DNA from: Pithys albifrons albifrons
Lineage: Eukaryota; Chordata; Aves; Passeriformes; Thamnophilidae
DNA length: 64,000 nucleotides
Reading direction: 5' to 3'
Assembly (NCBI RefSeq): GCF_047495875.1
Contig: NC_092470.1
Location: 19,456,001-19,520,000, forward strand
Below are positions 12,001-26,822 of the stretch, one piece after another (the first letter of the stretch is position 1; the number at the start of each line of letters is the position of its first letter). Under the pieces are notes generated by a model. That model ran no database searches, was not told where the DNA came from, and worked only from the letters and a program-made list of their open reading frames with translations. The position numbers and the translations under genes are program-made.

Positions 12001-13520
12001 AGTATTTAAATATGATGCAGCAGCACAACAGTGCAGTTGCCCTTCCTTTTACTGATTCAAGTATAGTATTTCTGAAAAGCCTTTTGCACTCACGGGAAAC
12101 TACTGACTATAAATTATAAAAGAGGCAATAGAATTATCATGCATGCATGAGGAAAATAAAGAAGTTTCAGACCTTTCTCTAAGTAAAGAACTTAGTGAAG
12201 CAGCTAAAAATATGGGGAAATGGAGCAAACACAGGCTCTGATCCAAAGGCTACTGAACTCAGCAGAAGCATTCAGTTCATTGGGCACCAGAGTCATGTAT
12301 GTAATGAATTACAATCACAAATGCAAATCAAGAATGTTACTGTACATGAGTAGGGATAAAGTCTATTTGTCTAATTGCAGTGTCTAGACATTCCACTTAG
12401 ATAAAATGGGCAGATTTTTTCTCCAGCAGGTAGACTTTCTCAGCAAGGATGTATTGCCAATATTTATCTGAGAGTTTGTGGTCCCAAAAGCACAGAAATG
12501 CTGGGAAACAAAAAGGAAAGAAAATGTATCCAAGGAGGAGATCCAAGTTATTTCCATAAATAAAAATCCGATGCAAACTCGTTATCATTCCACTTTCCAG
12601 CGCCGATTTGCTTCCTCAGGATTTCAGAGTGTGCCCCTGAGGATTTAGACTGTGCATCACAAAGTTTCCCTCAGCAACTGCTAGAACTGTTCCGAAGGCA
12701 CTGCAGCTGGAGCAGCTCTCCTGTCTGGAATGGTAAGAGCCCCAGGGGGTGGCCTTTGGGATTAATTGGAGGGAAAACAGTTACCTTTGTGCTTTGCTGT
12801 GGTGCTGTGGGTTGGGGGACCAAGCAAGTGATATCCTGGTGTTAGCAGGCAAAAAACTGTGCACAGCTGGAATGTTCTGCAATGGCCCTTCCCACAGACA
12901 CTGGAAGCTCCGAGACAAAGATTTGCAGCACATTTTGTGGGAATGGGACAGCAAAAGGTTGCCTGAAGATGGTCCAAGTCCTGGTGCATCTACCAGAGCC
13001 AACTTGCTGTCTGTGCCAGCACTAACCTGTTCTTAAGTGTTGCTGTCATCAGTAAGGCAAGACAACAAAAGCTGCTCTTTGTGGAGTAATATCAGGAAGG
13101 AAATTGTGCATGCAGATTTGCCAGCAAACAGAACAGTCTGGGGCTGTCAGTGCACACACTGATGCTGCTGGTTCTATTCTCAGCAGCTCCTGTACCCTCA
13201 GGGGTGAGAGAAGGACTGAACTGCTGTCCCTGCTGCTCAGGCATCAGCCTGAAAGGTTCCATGTGGGCTCTGACTCTTTGGCCCATCTGGAGGTGATTTC
13301 TGCAAACAGCAGTTTTCCTCTGAATCCATCCAATTCACCCCCCAGAGCCACACCATGTGGCCCTGTGGGTTTCTCCTCTCACATCATATAAAATCCTTCT
13401 TTCCTTCACTAGAGTTCTCAGTTCCTTATTATTTGCACTTTTATTTATCTTTGAATTCTGCCCAAGCCAAGCAATTGGATTCCAGGCACCTAAACATTTG
13501 CCTGACTTCAGGCTCTAAGT

Positions 13521-13831
13521 TCCAGCCAGGCAGGGGTTGGTCTCTTCTCCCAGGCACTCAGCAATAGGACAAGGGGGCACGATGGGCTCAAGCTCTGCCA
13601 GGGGAAATTGAAGGTGGAGAGCAGAAAAAAATTCTTTGCAGAGAGAGTGCTCAGGCATTGGAATGGGCTGCCCAGAGAGGGGGTGGATTCCCCATCCCTG
13701 GAGGTTTTTCAGCTGAGCTTGGCCGTGTCACTGAGTGCCATGATCTGGTAAAGGGACTGGAGTTGGACCAAGGGTTGGACTTGCTGATCTCGGAGGTCTT
13801 TTCCAACCCAATCCATTCTATGATTCTATGA
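13521..13831 (+). mobile_element. CR1 LINE 3' fragment (copy 3)
   Basis: Starts at TTCCAGCCAGGCAGGGGTTGG, equivalent to GTTCTGGCCAGGTGGGGGTT in copy 2, and continues co-linearly to CCATTCTATGATTCTATG. It is 5'-truncated, non-coding and highly similar to copies 1, 2 and 4. Confidence 0.93.
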
Positions 13832-16800
13832 GTCTAAACTCTTGTGAAGTCCTGGTGTTTAAAGTTTTGGTATTTTGTTCTAGAGATCACGTGTATCATG
13901 AGGGGTGAAGTGTATCTGTCAGTTAACCACTTCTCAGGAGTACTATTAGGCTTAATTAATGTTTGTAGAACACTATTGAGATTCTCAAGAGAAGCAGCTA
14001 TATAAGTGCAAAGAATTATAATTAATTTAAAACTATCTCATTTTTGGGTAAATGACTAACAACACTTAAGCTGACATTCTCCAAATAAAACTAATTTATT
14101 TGATCCTTAGACAAAAACATTCTGAAATCTGGGTGCCATTTACAGTGTATGATGGATTTTGATTTTTATGGTCCTTGGATATATTCAGGCACATTGCACA
14201 GCTTGTTTTAGTTCAGGAAACACTGTCCAATATATGTAAGTCAAATTGAAATAGAATAACAAAATAATTAATAGACTCAAAGATAATCCACAGCACCATT
14301 TAGTATCTTACACAGCACCTTTAGTATATTGTTTGAACCATAAAGCCTGTAATTATTATTATGGGATAATTTCCATATTTATTTATAAGGCATCTCATTT
14401 ACATAAATAGTCATTATCGGGAAATAAACCCAGATCATTAAAATTCCAAGAACTGATTGAGATCAGTCAAGATGTACCAAAGAGATTTGCTAGACTCTGT
14501 TTGAAACTGTTCTGGGAGGAGGAATCTGCTCCCAAACAAGCTGGGACAGGCCTGTGCTGTGCAAACACAGGCAGGGCTTCCTGACATCATCACACAGAGC
14601 GGGTGTTCTGCACGGGGAGAGAACACTGGGGCACTCTCCCCACTAACTGCCATGGAGAGTTTCCAAGGAAATGCTTCTGACACATCTGCACTGGGAATCT
14701 GACCCAGTTTGGAGCTGGTGGTGTCCTGGCACAGGTTCTGCTTTTCTGAAACTGCACAGCGTGTCAAGGTACTTTTCAAAATGCTCATTTCTTTCAAAAT
14801 ACTTTCACTGCTTACAGGACTTTCAATACTTTTGAAGTTATGTAGCTACTCAGAAAACACATTATGCGGGGGAAAAAAAAAAGGAAAAATAGCCCTTCCA
14901 TGTTTCTATTTGCAATCTGGATTCATCATTCCTCAGCTATTAGCTAGAGAGGCACAGGTGTTCAAAGTCATGTCCTGGCTGACATAAAGAATGTGTCTCA
15001 ATGTATCTTGGGTTCTACTGTCAGTGGTTTTGCCTTTCAAGACCCAAAGTGTTCACTATTTGATTTTTTCTAGGTAGAAATAAAGCCATAAATTTTTTTA
15101 AAAAAGGTACAGCTAAAGAACATACTTTAAAAAATTGCAATTTTCCTGACTTGAGTCTGTCCTTTTTCAGTGCAAAATACATCTTTGAAGTTTAAGTGTA
15201 AGCCCAGAGTAAGGTGACAGACCATGATCTGCCCTGTTTGGCTGATTATCTTATTAATTCCTAGAGGATGGAGGTTGGCTCAAGTACTGAGTCATGAGGA
15301 TTTCATCTCAATACAGATATTTTTAGTATCTCTTATTTTATCTTGGATACCTTTCAAATCTGTATCACTGCCCAACTCCTCTCCTAATTATCTAAAATTC
15401 TTGTGTAACTGCTTTGGAATGTTCCCTTCTATTATTACAGTATTATCCTGTATTATATTGGGTCCTAACTGCTCATCTATTGATTCAGTCAGGGAAGAGA
15501 AACCAGCAAAACAGAGGAACAACATTAAACCTCCCTGGTGAGTCACCGTGAATTCAGGTGAGCCCCAGCTCTGCCCCTTCCTGAGCTCTCCAGGGTACCT
15601 GGAGGAGCCCCCATCTCAACAGACCCCCCAAATCAGTGGTTGTGTTCCTTTGCCATCTGTCACTGCCACTTCCATGGGGAATTTTAGAGGAGGTGAACAC
15701 TTCCTGAGCAACTGGTTCACAACCTGCAGCTGAGAAGGGTGTGAGAGCCAACACAAACCCACTCACCTTGAGAGGAAAACACAAACCCTATTTGTTTAAC
15801 CCAATTTGTGCCAAGTAATATTATAGATCCTCTCAATCTCAGCCACTTGAGGCTCAATGTGTTGAGAGCAGAAGAAGGAGAATGATGTGTCTGATCTCAC
15901 TCACACCTGGGGCAGACCCTCTACTACAACAATAAGGGGCTCTACATAACGAGGCAGGCAGAGAGAACTGTGAATTAATTATTACTTTAACTTCTTGATC
16001 ACCTCTTTGGAAAAAGTATGACCAAGTGCTGATGCAAAGCAAGTAATTTGCATAACCAAGTTTGAATGTGACTATAACACAGTAAAAAACTACCTTAATA
16101 AATGGCAATTTTTAAAAACCACAGTGTGACTCTTGCTACAACAAAAAGAGCATTTCCAGGATAAATAATGAGATTGGAGGAAATGTCCTTGGCAAGTCAA
16201 TTTGTTCCATGCTGCTGATGGTTCCTGTTAGTGACAGGGATTTTTTTTTTGAGAGGGAAACAATGGAAAACAGATGCAAAACCATTTACCAGAAGGCCAG
16301 GCAGTGGCAGCTTTTCCAAAATGTCAAGTGTGCAGAGTGGAGTCAATTTAAAGGAGAATTAATTATTTAAACTGAATTAATTTGACTACAATGAAGTCCT
16401 GTTAAGCCATCTCATCCATCCTGCTTCCAACTGTGCTACCCCTTCCAGTCTCAGTCTAAATACTGACCTCAATTTTCAGATACTTCAAACAAGAGCTCCC
16501 TTACCCGGTCAAGTGCTGGTATGTTGCTTTTTAAATATATTTACTGCATCCCTTCCAGGAACTCACCTCCTCCACACTCCCAACTCATAAAAGTTTGATC
16601 CCTGGGTCCCCTTTTTCCCTCTTTTCCTCTTTCAGCTTCGTACTTCCCGTGTTTTCCCAGGAGCTTCAGGCAGTTTCCATCAGATCCATCTTTTGCCTGC
16701 AAGTCTGTTCCTTGCATCAAGTCCCTCATATCCTAATTTCAACAACTTTTCTTTCATATATTGCCCTGTTGTTGCTTGCCTTTGGGGACAGGAAGGTGAC

Positions 16801-17773
16801 TGAATTTTAGGTCTGCAGCTTATTTTCTCTAAAGAATATCCACACCTACTTCCCCTGGAACGAGTTGTCCCCAAGGACTTCAGTTCCTCCTGGAACATGG
16901 GCCATGAAGTTGTAAAACACAGGTTGTCTGTCACCCCTGGAAGGAAGACTCAAGGGACCACTGTGCCCAGTTTGCATTTTCCAGGGCAACACAGATTTGC
17001 AATGCTGTCAACAATTTAAAAGTGGCAATAACAGTTACCTTTTTCCCTGGCAGTGTCATATGAAGGGTGGCAAACACCAGCACAGCCCCTGTTCCTCTGA
17101 CACCTTCTGTTTCCCATGGGAATATCTATAACTATGATAAGGCAGAGCTGTCACTTTTGGTTTCCAGTTTGAACATGGGCAGAGGGACCATTCCAAACCC
17201 ATCCTCTTCTGGTACTGCTAAATCAAAACCTCTGTGCTAGAATCCACATAAAGCAAATGCCTTTATTTCTTCTATTTTGTGGAGGAAAATAACTCCAATC
17301 TATTAAGTAATAAACTTAATTGCCCTGGGTCTTGCCTGTACTGGGAATGTGTATTAATTTGAATGCATCAGTGTAAAAATCAGGCTCATTAAACCCTTGA
17401 AGCCCTAAAATAGATTGAACACTGTTCTAACACTTGCATATAATCATTCATATAAAAGTAATAATTTACAGGAGCTCATAATGAATATAAACAGGAATTA
17501 AAACAGTAAGAAAAATGTTTAATGGAAGTGATATTTAAATTGATGGTTAGAAGTCTCTTCTGGAGCACATTCCAGGCCTCAGAGGAATGGAGTTGGTTGG
17601 ATATAATGCTCCTTCTTGTGTGGTGTATTGGAAACAACACACAAAACATGGACACACTGAGGCCAAGCCAACACCTCCAGCTCAGAAACGCCGTTCTGAG
17701 GTTACTCTGTGCACTGCCACTTCCTTACTGTGCAAGGGGGATGACTCATGTACACATGGAAAAATGTGAGCGA

Positions 17774-17920
17774 GTTCTCAGAACCCATAACTGTGCTGGC
17801 TCACTCAGCCACTGCACAGCCTGAGTGAGTTCTCAGAACCCATAACTGTGCTGGCTCACTCAGCCACTGCACAGTCTGAGTTCTCAGAACCCATAACTGT
17901 GCTGGCTCACTCACAGCCAC
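17774..17920. repeat. Three-copy tandem repeat (51-55 bp unit)
   Basis: GTTCTCAGAACCCATAACTG, followed by GCTGGCTCACTCAGCCACTG, recurs with starts at 17,774, 17,829 and 17,880. Copies are nearly identical and the spacing is 55 then 51 bases. There is no sign of function beyond a local tandem duplication. Confidence 0.9.
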
Positions 17921-18328
17921 TGAGCAAGTCACCCTGCGTGGCCGCGAGGTCTCCATGGCTACCCCTGGCACCACTCACCGCGAGGTGCCTCTGGCACCGA
18001 TAAGCACACAGGAAGCCAGAGAGCATCTGCCACGGCTGGAGATGGTTCCGCCCTCAGCGACCACGGAAAGGCTCCAGGCTCTGCATTCCATGCACTGCTC
18101 ACCTGGCCTTTGACACCAGCAGCTCTCAGGCAGGAGATGTACAGCGTTATACCTGCAGGTATTTCCTAAAGGACCACTGGAATGGTTAAAGGCATTTTTT
18201 TCTTTCCATTCTCGAGTGACTGGGAACACTGGATAGCACAATGTGCATATGGAGTTGCTTCCTGAAGGTCAACCACTTCCTATTTAACCATTATTTTTTT
18301 CTGATGTTCTGTTTTCCTTTCCAAACCG

Positions 18329-18352
18329 GTTTTGTTTTGTTTTGTTTTGTTC
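18329..18352. repeat. TTTTG microsatellite
   Basis: Four to five perfect TTTTG units in an otherwise unremarkable intergenic stretch. Confidence 0.85.
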
Positions 18353-19389
18353 TGCTTTAAACATAAAAAACAATTGCAGCGTATACTGAATAGTAATTAT
18401 AATCATCCTAATGGTGGTAAGGAAACCATGTGCTTCCCTGGAGCAGGGCTGGGGCTCCCAGCCCAGGCAATCTGTCTTCTTGGAGCATACCAGCCTCTCC
18501 ATAGCGTGGACAGCCAAGGAACGGCGTTACACAAAATAAAACCAAACAATTTAGAGCAAACTGTTTCTTTGTTTAAAGAAAGAGCTGTTGAACACAATGT
18601 TTGAAAAAGGAGCTCAGCCAAAAAGTGCAGATTCTCTGCTTGTGCATGTGGAGAAAATTCTGCTCACGTAGTTCAGCAGTTCCCCACCACCACAGTGTTT
18701 TCATTCGTGTGGAAAACCACTAACAGAGAACAACTGACAGCAGCATATTTTTGGGATATTGAGCCTCGTACCATCTTTATGTACTTCCTCTGTAAGTTTG
18801 TGTAGGAAATTGCAACAGTTGTGCTGAAATCAGACATAGGCCATGTATGGCAGATCCTTTGGGTGGATCTCACGTGATGAGATGAGAGTGGGGGTCAGAG
18901 CAACAACATGAAAGATGAGGACACTGCTCCAGAGCTATGAAAGTGTAGGTGAGAAGAGAATTTTGCCCAGAAATTCTGTGCTTTGGAGTTTTATGCAGTT
19001 TTTTGTCTGTTCTATTCTTAAACTGCAGATGGATGTGGTTTTGCTGGAAAATAAATGAGACATAAAGATGACTTCAAACATTTGCAGGAGCCATGCTGAC
19101 ACTCAAAATACAGAAACATCAAGCAGCTTTCCTGGTGAGATCATAAAAGCAGAACCACAGTGATCAAAGAAGGAAATACAAGACTCTTACTCCATTTCTA
19201 ATACAAGATACTTTCTCCTTTTTGGACCAGGAGCCTCCTTGGAACAGAGATGCTCTCATAATCTACAAATGCAGTACATAAGGTGGATATTTTGGCAGTA
19301 TTTAGTTAGTTAAACGTGGGAATATTCATGAAGACAGTAGATTTAACACTTGGACTGACAAATAATGTATCAGGTTATTATTGTATAAT

Positions 19390-19970
19390 AGAGTCATAGA
19401 ATCCCAGAAAGGATTGAGTTGGAAGGCACTTTAAAGATCACCCAGTTCCAATCCCCTGCCATGGGCAGGGACACCTCCCACCAGCCCAGGTTGCTCCAAG
19501 CCCTGTCCAACCTGGCCTTGGACACTTCCAGGGATGGGGCAGCCACAGCTGCTCTGCCCAAGCTGTGCCAGGGCCTCTGCCTTAGGGAAGAATTCCTTCC
19601 CAATATCCCATCCAACCCTGCCCTCTGGCAGTGGGAAGCCATTACTCTCATCCTGCCCTTGTCCCTAGTCCCTCTCCAGCTCTCCTGGAGCTCCTTTAGG
19701 CACTGGAAGGGGCTCTGAGATCTCCCTGGAGCCTTCTCCAGGTGAACCCCCCCAGCTTTCCCAGCCTGGCTTCAGCCCAGAGGGGCTCCAGCCCTGGAGC
19801 ATTTCCATTTCCTCCTCTGGACTCGCTCCAGCAGCTCCACATCCATCTGCTGTTGGGGATCCCAGGACTGGAGGCAGCTCAGCAGGTGAGGTCTCACCTG
19901 AGCAGAGCAGAGGAGCAGAATTCCCTCCCTCAACCTGATGCCCACACTGGGGATGCATCTTAGGATATAT
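19390..19970 (-). mobile_element. CR1 LINE 3' fragment, minus orientation
   Basis: Read on the minus strand the element ends at the left edge with the usual TGGGATTCTATGACTC tail. The plus strand shows the reverse-complement landmarks GAGTCATAGAATCCCAG, CCCCTGCCATGGGCAGGGAC and GGTTGCTCCAAGCCCTGTCC. It is longer and more diverged than the plus-strand copies, so it belongs to a different and probably older subfamily. The right boundary is approximate. Confidence 0.93.
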
Positions 19971-22900
19971 TTGCCTTTCTGGACTGCTCTCAGTCCTATT
20001 ATCATCTGGATTTCACAGGGAACTGAATTTATTAAACTGTTAATATCAGAATAATTAAATATCTGCCTTGAACTATGTGCATGTTGCATTTAACTGGCTT
20101 GGAAATAGGCCAAAACTTGAAGCAATTTTTAGTAGAACTGCAGAATCAATACATCAATTCCCATTAATTTGGTGTCAGAGGAAACAAATGTGTACCTTTC
20201 TGAAACGTGTGCATTCCCTGCAGAGAGGTACTAAAATAGGCATCTTCTGTCTGCCTTCCCTGTGCCCTTCAAACATCCGAAATCAGGGCCAGGATGAGGG
20301 AAACCCAGACTGGCTCCAAAATGTAATGAAGCCCCTTTTAGTAACCCAATATCCTGGATAAATTGTGTGCCAATCCAGCATCCCAAACTCTACCCCATCC
20401 ACTGCACTGAGCTCCCTGTTGCTTCCCTAATGCCCCAGTCCCTCCAAAATTCATTCCAGGGCTCAGAACATCTCTAGGCCAGCTGAGGTGGAACTCCTTT
20501 CAGTCTGTCACAGCCATAATTCTGCACAGCAGTGAGACAATATTAATGACTAATCCTAACTGAGAGTGCATTTTAAACCAGCCACAGTTCTGACTCAATC
20601 CAAGCTCGGTAAAATGTGCCGTGCTCCAAGCATCTTGCACATCTTGCTCTCTGCACAGCTGGCTGCTGAGAAAACTCTTGTCTCAGGAGGTTTGCTCAAG
20701 CACATGAAACATATTTTTAGCATCCCAAAGGTGTGTGTACTCACAGAGCTGAGAGAGCAGCCTGGCTGGCAGCAGCTTTTCAGAGGTAGGAGCAGGAGAG
20801 AGGCAATGGGTGATGAGATTACCCCCTTGAAAGGAGACTCCTGCTTGGAATATCAACACATCTTTTCAGTCTCTCTCCTAGTGACTGTTTGTGCTTTCAT
20901 CCGATTTTCCATTTGCTCCTTCAGCTACGGGACCAGATGGCTCCCCACATAATGCTCTGAGTCATGGCAGGGCTCGAGGTGTTTGTTCTGTCCCAGCAAA
21001 CGCAGGGGTTGGACCAGGTTAAACCCCTCACAGCCACATATGGTGCACGCCGTGTGGGGCTGCAGCAGGTGCCTGTGGAGCCTCACAGCAGAGCATCCTT
21101 TCCTTCTTGCAGGTTGTCAGGAAAATGACTGTCATCCCTTCAGCACAAAGAGCACAAATGGAGGCAGTGCAGTGACACATGGCAGAGGACAGATGCTCTG
21201 CACTTCCTGGGATGCACAATGCCTGATGGCAAGGAATCCTGGTGGGCCAAGGACAGGAGGCTCTTGTTCCCCCTCTGATTTCCCTGTGCAGCTTGTGATT
21301 AAACTGGTGCTGACACCTTGCCCAGTGCCTGCCTGCACAGCCAATAGCCCTGAGCAGGACTTCTGGCCATGAAGCACCTACTGGAAAAGGAGAGGATCTC
21401 ATTGTTTGAGAGCATCTTTGCCCCGGCGTTTGTTAAATAGAAAACAGAACTGATTTTCTCCTCACTTGCCTCACATAGATCTGGGGTGGATTCAAGCCCT
21501 GTGGAATGAGGGGGAACAGGAGGGGTGTTTGTCACTGCAACAGCCACTGCTCTGAAGGGCAAGGCTGGAGGGATTTCACAGAATGTGATTTGTGCTTCAG
21601 TGACAAGACCATAAACATCACCCTGCTGTGGTCCCTCACTGATATATTGCATTTCTGAGCAGTGAAAACCACTGGAATGATGAAAGATGTGTTTTCAATA
21701 CCTGGGAGATGGCTCTTTCAGGGAATTCCAGCCTGGCATGCTGGGACTCTGTGCAAGCAGCAGCTCCCAGGGTGGCTGAGGGATGTCCCAGATCGCAGGA
21801 TGGATACGGTGTGTGCGCTCCAGGGCACGCAGGGAAGGAGCAGCCAAGCAGCTGGCCACTTTCCAAAGGCCACACTCCACCTCAAGTGTTTCTGAGATGA
21901 GAAAATTACCCTTTGGCTGTTTTCCAGCTTGCTTTTCTGGGTATGCATCTGACATGCCCTCCGTGCTGGGAGTGACAGGACACCTCGTGAGCGGTGCCGT
22001 GCTGGCCTTTGGCAAGCAGTGGGACACCCATCGGGGCTGGAGCAGTGGCAGGAATATCACAAGTGCAGCCTGTGCAGGGCAGCTCTGATGAAGGTTAAAC
22101 GTGTGGCTGCCACCACCTTTGAGGTCAGCATTGGGCTCACTTTAGCAGTCCTATAAATAGATGCCCAAGGTTGACTGAAAAGAGGATTTGGCTCGGCTGG
22201 ATCTTGTTTAGCATTCCCAAGAGAGGAAGGCAGATTCTTTTCCGTTTTCTTTTCCAGCCTCTAACCTTGAGTTGGTCTCTGTGGGAAGCATTAGTGGCAT
22301 TTGCCAAAGGAGCCGCCGCTGTGAGCCGGATGTCCTGCCGTGTCACACAAACCACACGTACACAGCTCTCCAACCTGCAAACCCAGACCTAATTCCACTA
22401 AAGCCTCACACTAATTCCTCACCGGCAAAACCAGGGAAAAGACCCAAACAAACCTGGAGCCTAATTGCTTGAAAACAGTAGGACACCTAGTGGATTTACA
22501 GGGAATATCTTTGGGATTATCAGCAATAGTCTGTCATTTTCTTGGCAAACCCGACTATGAATGTATTTTTAGATGAATCATTGAAATATCAGGGTTTCTA
22601 TTTAATAAATTAATCTTGTTATAGCTGTTACAACCTCTGGTTTTCCTGAAGAAGTTATTGCGACCTATAAAAATCCAAAGAGTATTGTTTGAATGACATG
22701 AAAAAAAAATCATTATGGAGAACTGGATGGTTCCCAAGGTCTGGGAACAGGAGAAAGGGTATTCTGCCAGATCAAAGGCATCCCAGTTGTTCTGTCTGAC
22801 AGCTCTCTAATGATCTTAATGAGCAGAGTTCTCCAGGCTCAGCCTGGCTCCCTGTACAATTGTGCAGTCTCACAACATCTCTGTGCTGAGCACAGCCAGG

Positions 22901-25900
22901 CAGCTCTGCTGGGTTTTCAGCAGAGAATGAGTTGGCCACAGAAACCAAACTGCCTTCTTCATTCCCCAGGGCTGGCTTTGGAAGCCAAATGAGAAGATGA
23001 TGGGCCATGTGACAACGTCTGCACTGCTGTTGCTGTGTTTGTCTGGTACCAACACTGACATCAAGCAGATTTTGTCCCCAGGTAGGAAACAAGCCCCTGT
23101 GCCAGGGTGTGTAAGAGGAAGAAGATTTTGAGTGATGATTCTATGAAATTATATCTTGGTCAGTGATTATCCTGGGGCTGGCAGTGTTTTCCTGCTGTGC
23201 TGTCTCTGGAGGCAGCACACGCAGACAAAGAGGTGAGTGTTGAGTCCAAAATGGACGCAGGAAACTGAAGACTTCATTTTAATGGACAGTCATCACAAGA
23301 AACACCAAGTCATCGAGTCTTGCACTCAATTCCTGCTCCCAAAGCACACTGAAACCTTTCCTTCCTTTCTGCTTATTCCTTAATATTGTCCTACTGGAAA
23401 ACGTCTCCAGAAGATGGTTAATTTTTCTGCTCCCTTCCCACTCTTTCTTCAGTGCTGCAAGAGATCCCTAAAGACCAGAAAAACCAGGAGGAGATTTGAT
23501 TTTGGATAAGTCCCTGTTCAGATCCAGATCTTTTTTTATTCCAACTTTAAGGTTAGGAAAGAAAAGGCTGATTAAGAAATTAATTTTCATTTGGTCTATT
23601 TCTTCTTATCTCTTTTCTTCTTAGAACTGTGGAACCCAGATGATAGAATTCAAGTAAGCTATCTACAGAAAAATCCCCATCAACTCCATGTATTTTCATT
23701 ACTCCTACCTGTGGCATGAAATTACCTGAAAAACAGAATTCCTTGTACATTATAAACCCTTTAATTTGGTCCAGGGTTTTTAAAAAAGAGGGGTTTCTTT
23801 ATTTCAGTGGATGGATTTTATATTTGGAGGGTTTTTTTCTGTCTGCCATGTCAAACTCAGGGTAGTGCATGCTAAGAGCACACTTTTGTCTAATTTAGCA
23901 GCTGGATTGGAAAGCTTGAATTATCTCTGCATAATTGCAATGATTCATGGATTGTTAGGAAATTGCAAAGTATTGATTGGATTTTGCCCCTAGGAAATAT
24001 TTCTCCTCTGATAAAACAGAGTAGGTTCTGGGGTTTTGCTTTTGTCCTTCCTGCCTTCTGCCTCAGGGAAACCAGGGGCTGCTTTCATCTGGAAAACAGG
24101 AATTTGGGTCAACAGCCATTCAAGGACAATTTTGAATTATTGTGATTTGCAGTTCCAAATCTTTTGATGGGCTTGGCAAAGTGTGGGCAGGGATTTCAGA
24201 GGCAGAGGAGCTGGGACCAGCAGCAAACATTGGCCATCCCCATTTCCATGTCAAACACCCCTGGTGTGAGCCCTTGGCCTTGTTGTGGGAGCACCACGAC
24301 CATCGCAGATGGTGGCAAGTTTTCCACTTTATTAGGCCAGGGTTTCTCTCGGGGTCTCAGAAGTTGGTGGAGAGGGAGGTGGGAGGATGAGGTGGGACTC
24401 AGGTGCAGGGAGAGCCTGATGCTCAGTGCCTGGGGCTGGGAGCCCTGGCACACATTGCACATTGATGGGGCTGTGCTTCTTTGGCAGCTGCTGGATGGAT
24501 TTCCAGCACAGCACCATAAACACGCAGTTATGAGTGTGACCTCTGCTGCTTTTCTTCTCTTAATTGAACATCCAAGGCCCAGCTGAGTGTCATTCCTTGT
24601 CTCTGCTCCAGTTGCCTGGAACGTGCTGCCTCTGCAAATGGTTCTGCCTAAGTTAGGAATTATGAGAGTGTGCTAATTCAGGGTTTGCCATGAATTTAGT
24701 GTTCCCTCAAGGATGACACTAATGGTAATTAATGCAGCAGAAATGCCGGTGCTGGGTGACTGTTCTCACATTAAAAGCTGTCAGTCAGAGAGCACGCAGC
24801 CCTCTGTTCTCTCAGGCCTGACCTCTGCTTTTTGGCCGTGTTTCATGTGCATGGCAGGTGTCCTGGGCCACCCCATCCCACTCCCATCCTGGCTCACTCT
24901 GGGAGGGGACACAAAGAAAAGCAGAGCAGCCAAAACCAGCCTGTGCTGACAGCACCATTTCCTGAGGGTTTGAATTTTCTCATCTGCGGCTGAACAGCAA
25001 CAAAATTAACCCAGGACTGAACAGGACATAAGACTTTAATTTCTGGAGCTCCCTGCTGGTCCAGCTCTCTCCTCATGCCCAGCTCTGTTGAATCCTCTTT
25101 CTGCTGTTTCAGTTTTCACCACGAAGAATCTGATTTTGAATGATCAAATGTGTTTAAACAGGCTTAGACAGAAATATCACTGCTGCTTCTCAGCTACATG
25201 GCAGTCTGCACAAATCTTCATGTTTTGGTAAAAATGATTGGTAAAAATGCCTCTGATTCATAAGGGCTGAAGTTCAACAAGTGGCAGCAGTGCAGCAATG
25301 TGAGGACTGTGATTTTTATGGCAGCCAGAAGAGCCACTGTCCTCACTCTGTGCCCTGATGTCCTGCACAGGATGTGCCAGTTCCAGATGAGGAACATCTG
25401 CAGTTTGGTGCAAGAGGAGGTAGCACTTACACACATGAAAAATGTAAAGAAAGGGTGTTTCCAGGCTCACCACAAAATCCAAAACATGGAAAGGAGAACA
25501 GCTCTTGCAGGAGGATAACCAAAAATAGCTCATCTGTGTTATTTTAAGTGGTTTTAGCGATAGTAGCAATTCTAGAGGACGACACCAGGCCTGAGAAACA
25601 TCAAGTGAAAATTAATACCTTTTTAACAACAGAGTTCAATGGAGAAGTGCAAATGGGATGTGCAATGGAAACCTGAACTCCTGAGTTACAAATACAGCCC
25701 AGGCTCTGCACAGACAAGTATCCATTGCCCATCCAATGTGCTTCTCAATGCCATAGGATTGAGGGCTGCAGGAGCAGGAGGAGCCTTTTCAGACTCAAGA
25801 TTTTGCATGTTCTGGGTTTATCTGGAGACAAAAAGGATGAATCCAAAGTCAATACAGACCACCTTGTTGCTACACTGCCAGAGTGCTTTCTGCTCTGCCA

Positions 25901-26822
25901 AGGTCTGGCCTCACAATGCCTTTATGGAACTGGCACATGCAATTATTCCCACAGCACCCATGGAAAACAGTCCTGGGGATGCAAAGCCTCGAATGCTGGT
26001 TGGGTTTTGTGCCCATGTTAGAAGCTGGAGGTGCTGGTGGCAGGATGTGGGGCAACCTGATGCTCCAATCCCACCTGGTGCTGCAGTGGTGGGACACACT
26101 GGTCACACCTCGCTGTGTCTCCTTGTTAATGCTTTGTTGGCCCTTCTCAGAGGTTCTGAGGCAGCTTGAACTGTTTATTTTAAAGGCAGAGGAGCATGTT
26201 GTGCCTCATAATCCTCCAGCAGACGGTGACTGATGCCTGGGGGTCACTGTGCATGACAGGAATGGTGACACAGCCACTGACTGCAGCGATGGCAAACACG
26301 CTGCTGGTCACGGCAGGCTGTGGGAAAAGAGCATTTTAAAGGGATTTGGTTTAATCATCTGGACACAAGTGCTATTTATATCCTCTGCTGTTTGGGTCTC
26401 AAGCCTGTGTCAAGGGAAGCTGATGACAAAGCTGGTGTCTCCCATGGCACAGGGGCAGAGAAGGGGGACTGGAGCACCCTTTGAGATGGGAGGGGCAGGG
26501 TGGGCAGAGATGGCTGTGGGGAAGGGGCCTGTGATTGCAGCCACTTTGCACCTCAGGAGGTGGACGGGCTCGATGGCACCTCTGACACCTCCACCACAAG
26601 CTCCATGTTTGCAAATGCCCCTCTCACAGCAGTTCACAGGAGGGACCTGTGAGACCTGGGGGGCCTCCCACCAACCCTCCCCAAGCTGCCCTGCGGCTGT
26701 GGGCAGCTTTGGGGTGAAGCCATTGCCTGTTCTTGGAGGCAGGAGAAGGGCACCCACACTGTGCCCTGGGATGAGCTGGTGGGCACCAGGCAGGAGGTGG
26801 TGTGATATGTGACGTCCATGTG

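Larger units (their letters stand above)
9300..26820. other. Intergenic region, no gene recognised
   Basis: About 17.5 kb between the leftward CpG-island promoter and the tRNA-Gln / RAB11A promoter region. It is moderately AT-rich, with only short or low-complexity reading frames. I recognise no exon, RNA gene or domain. It holds two CR1 copies, a 51-55-bp tandem repeat and a TTTTG microsatellite, listed separately. Distal enhancers could lie here but cannot be picked out from a single sequence. Confidence 0.6.

Noticed and set aside
25639..26169. A 176-codon plus-strand frame in the intergenic region
   Set aside because: No recognisable domain, Trp- and Cys-scattered composition typical of chance frames, overlapping frames of similar length on both strands, and no promoter or splice context.
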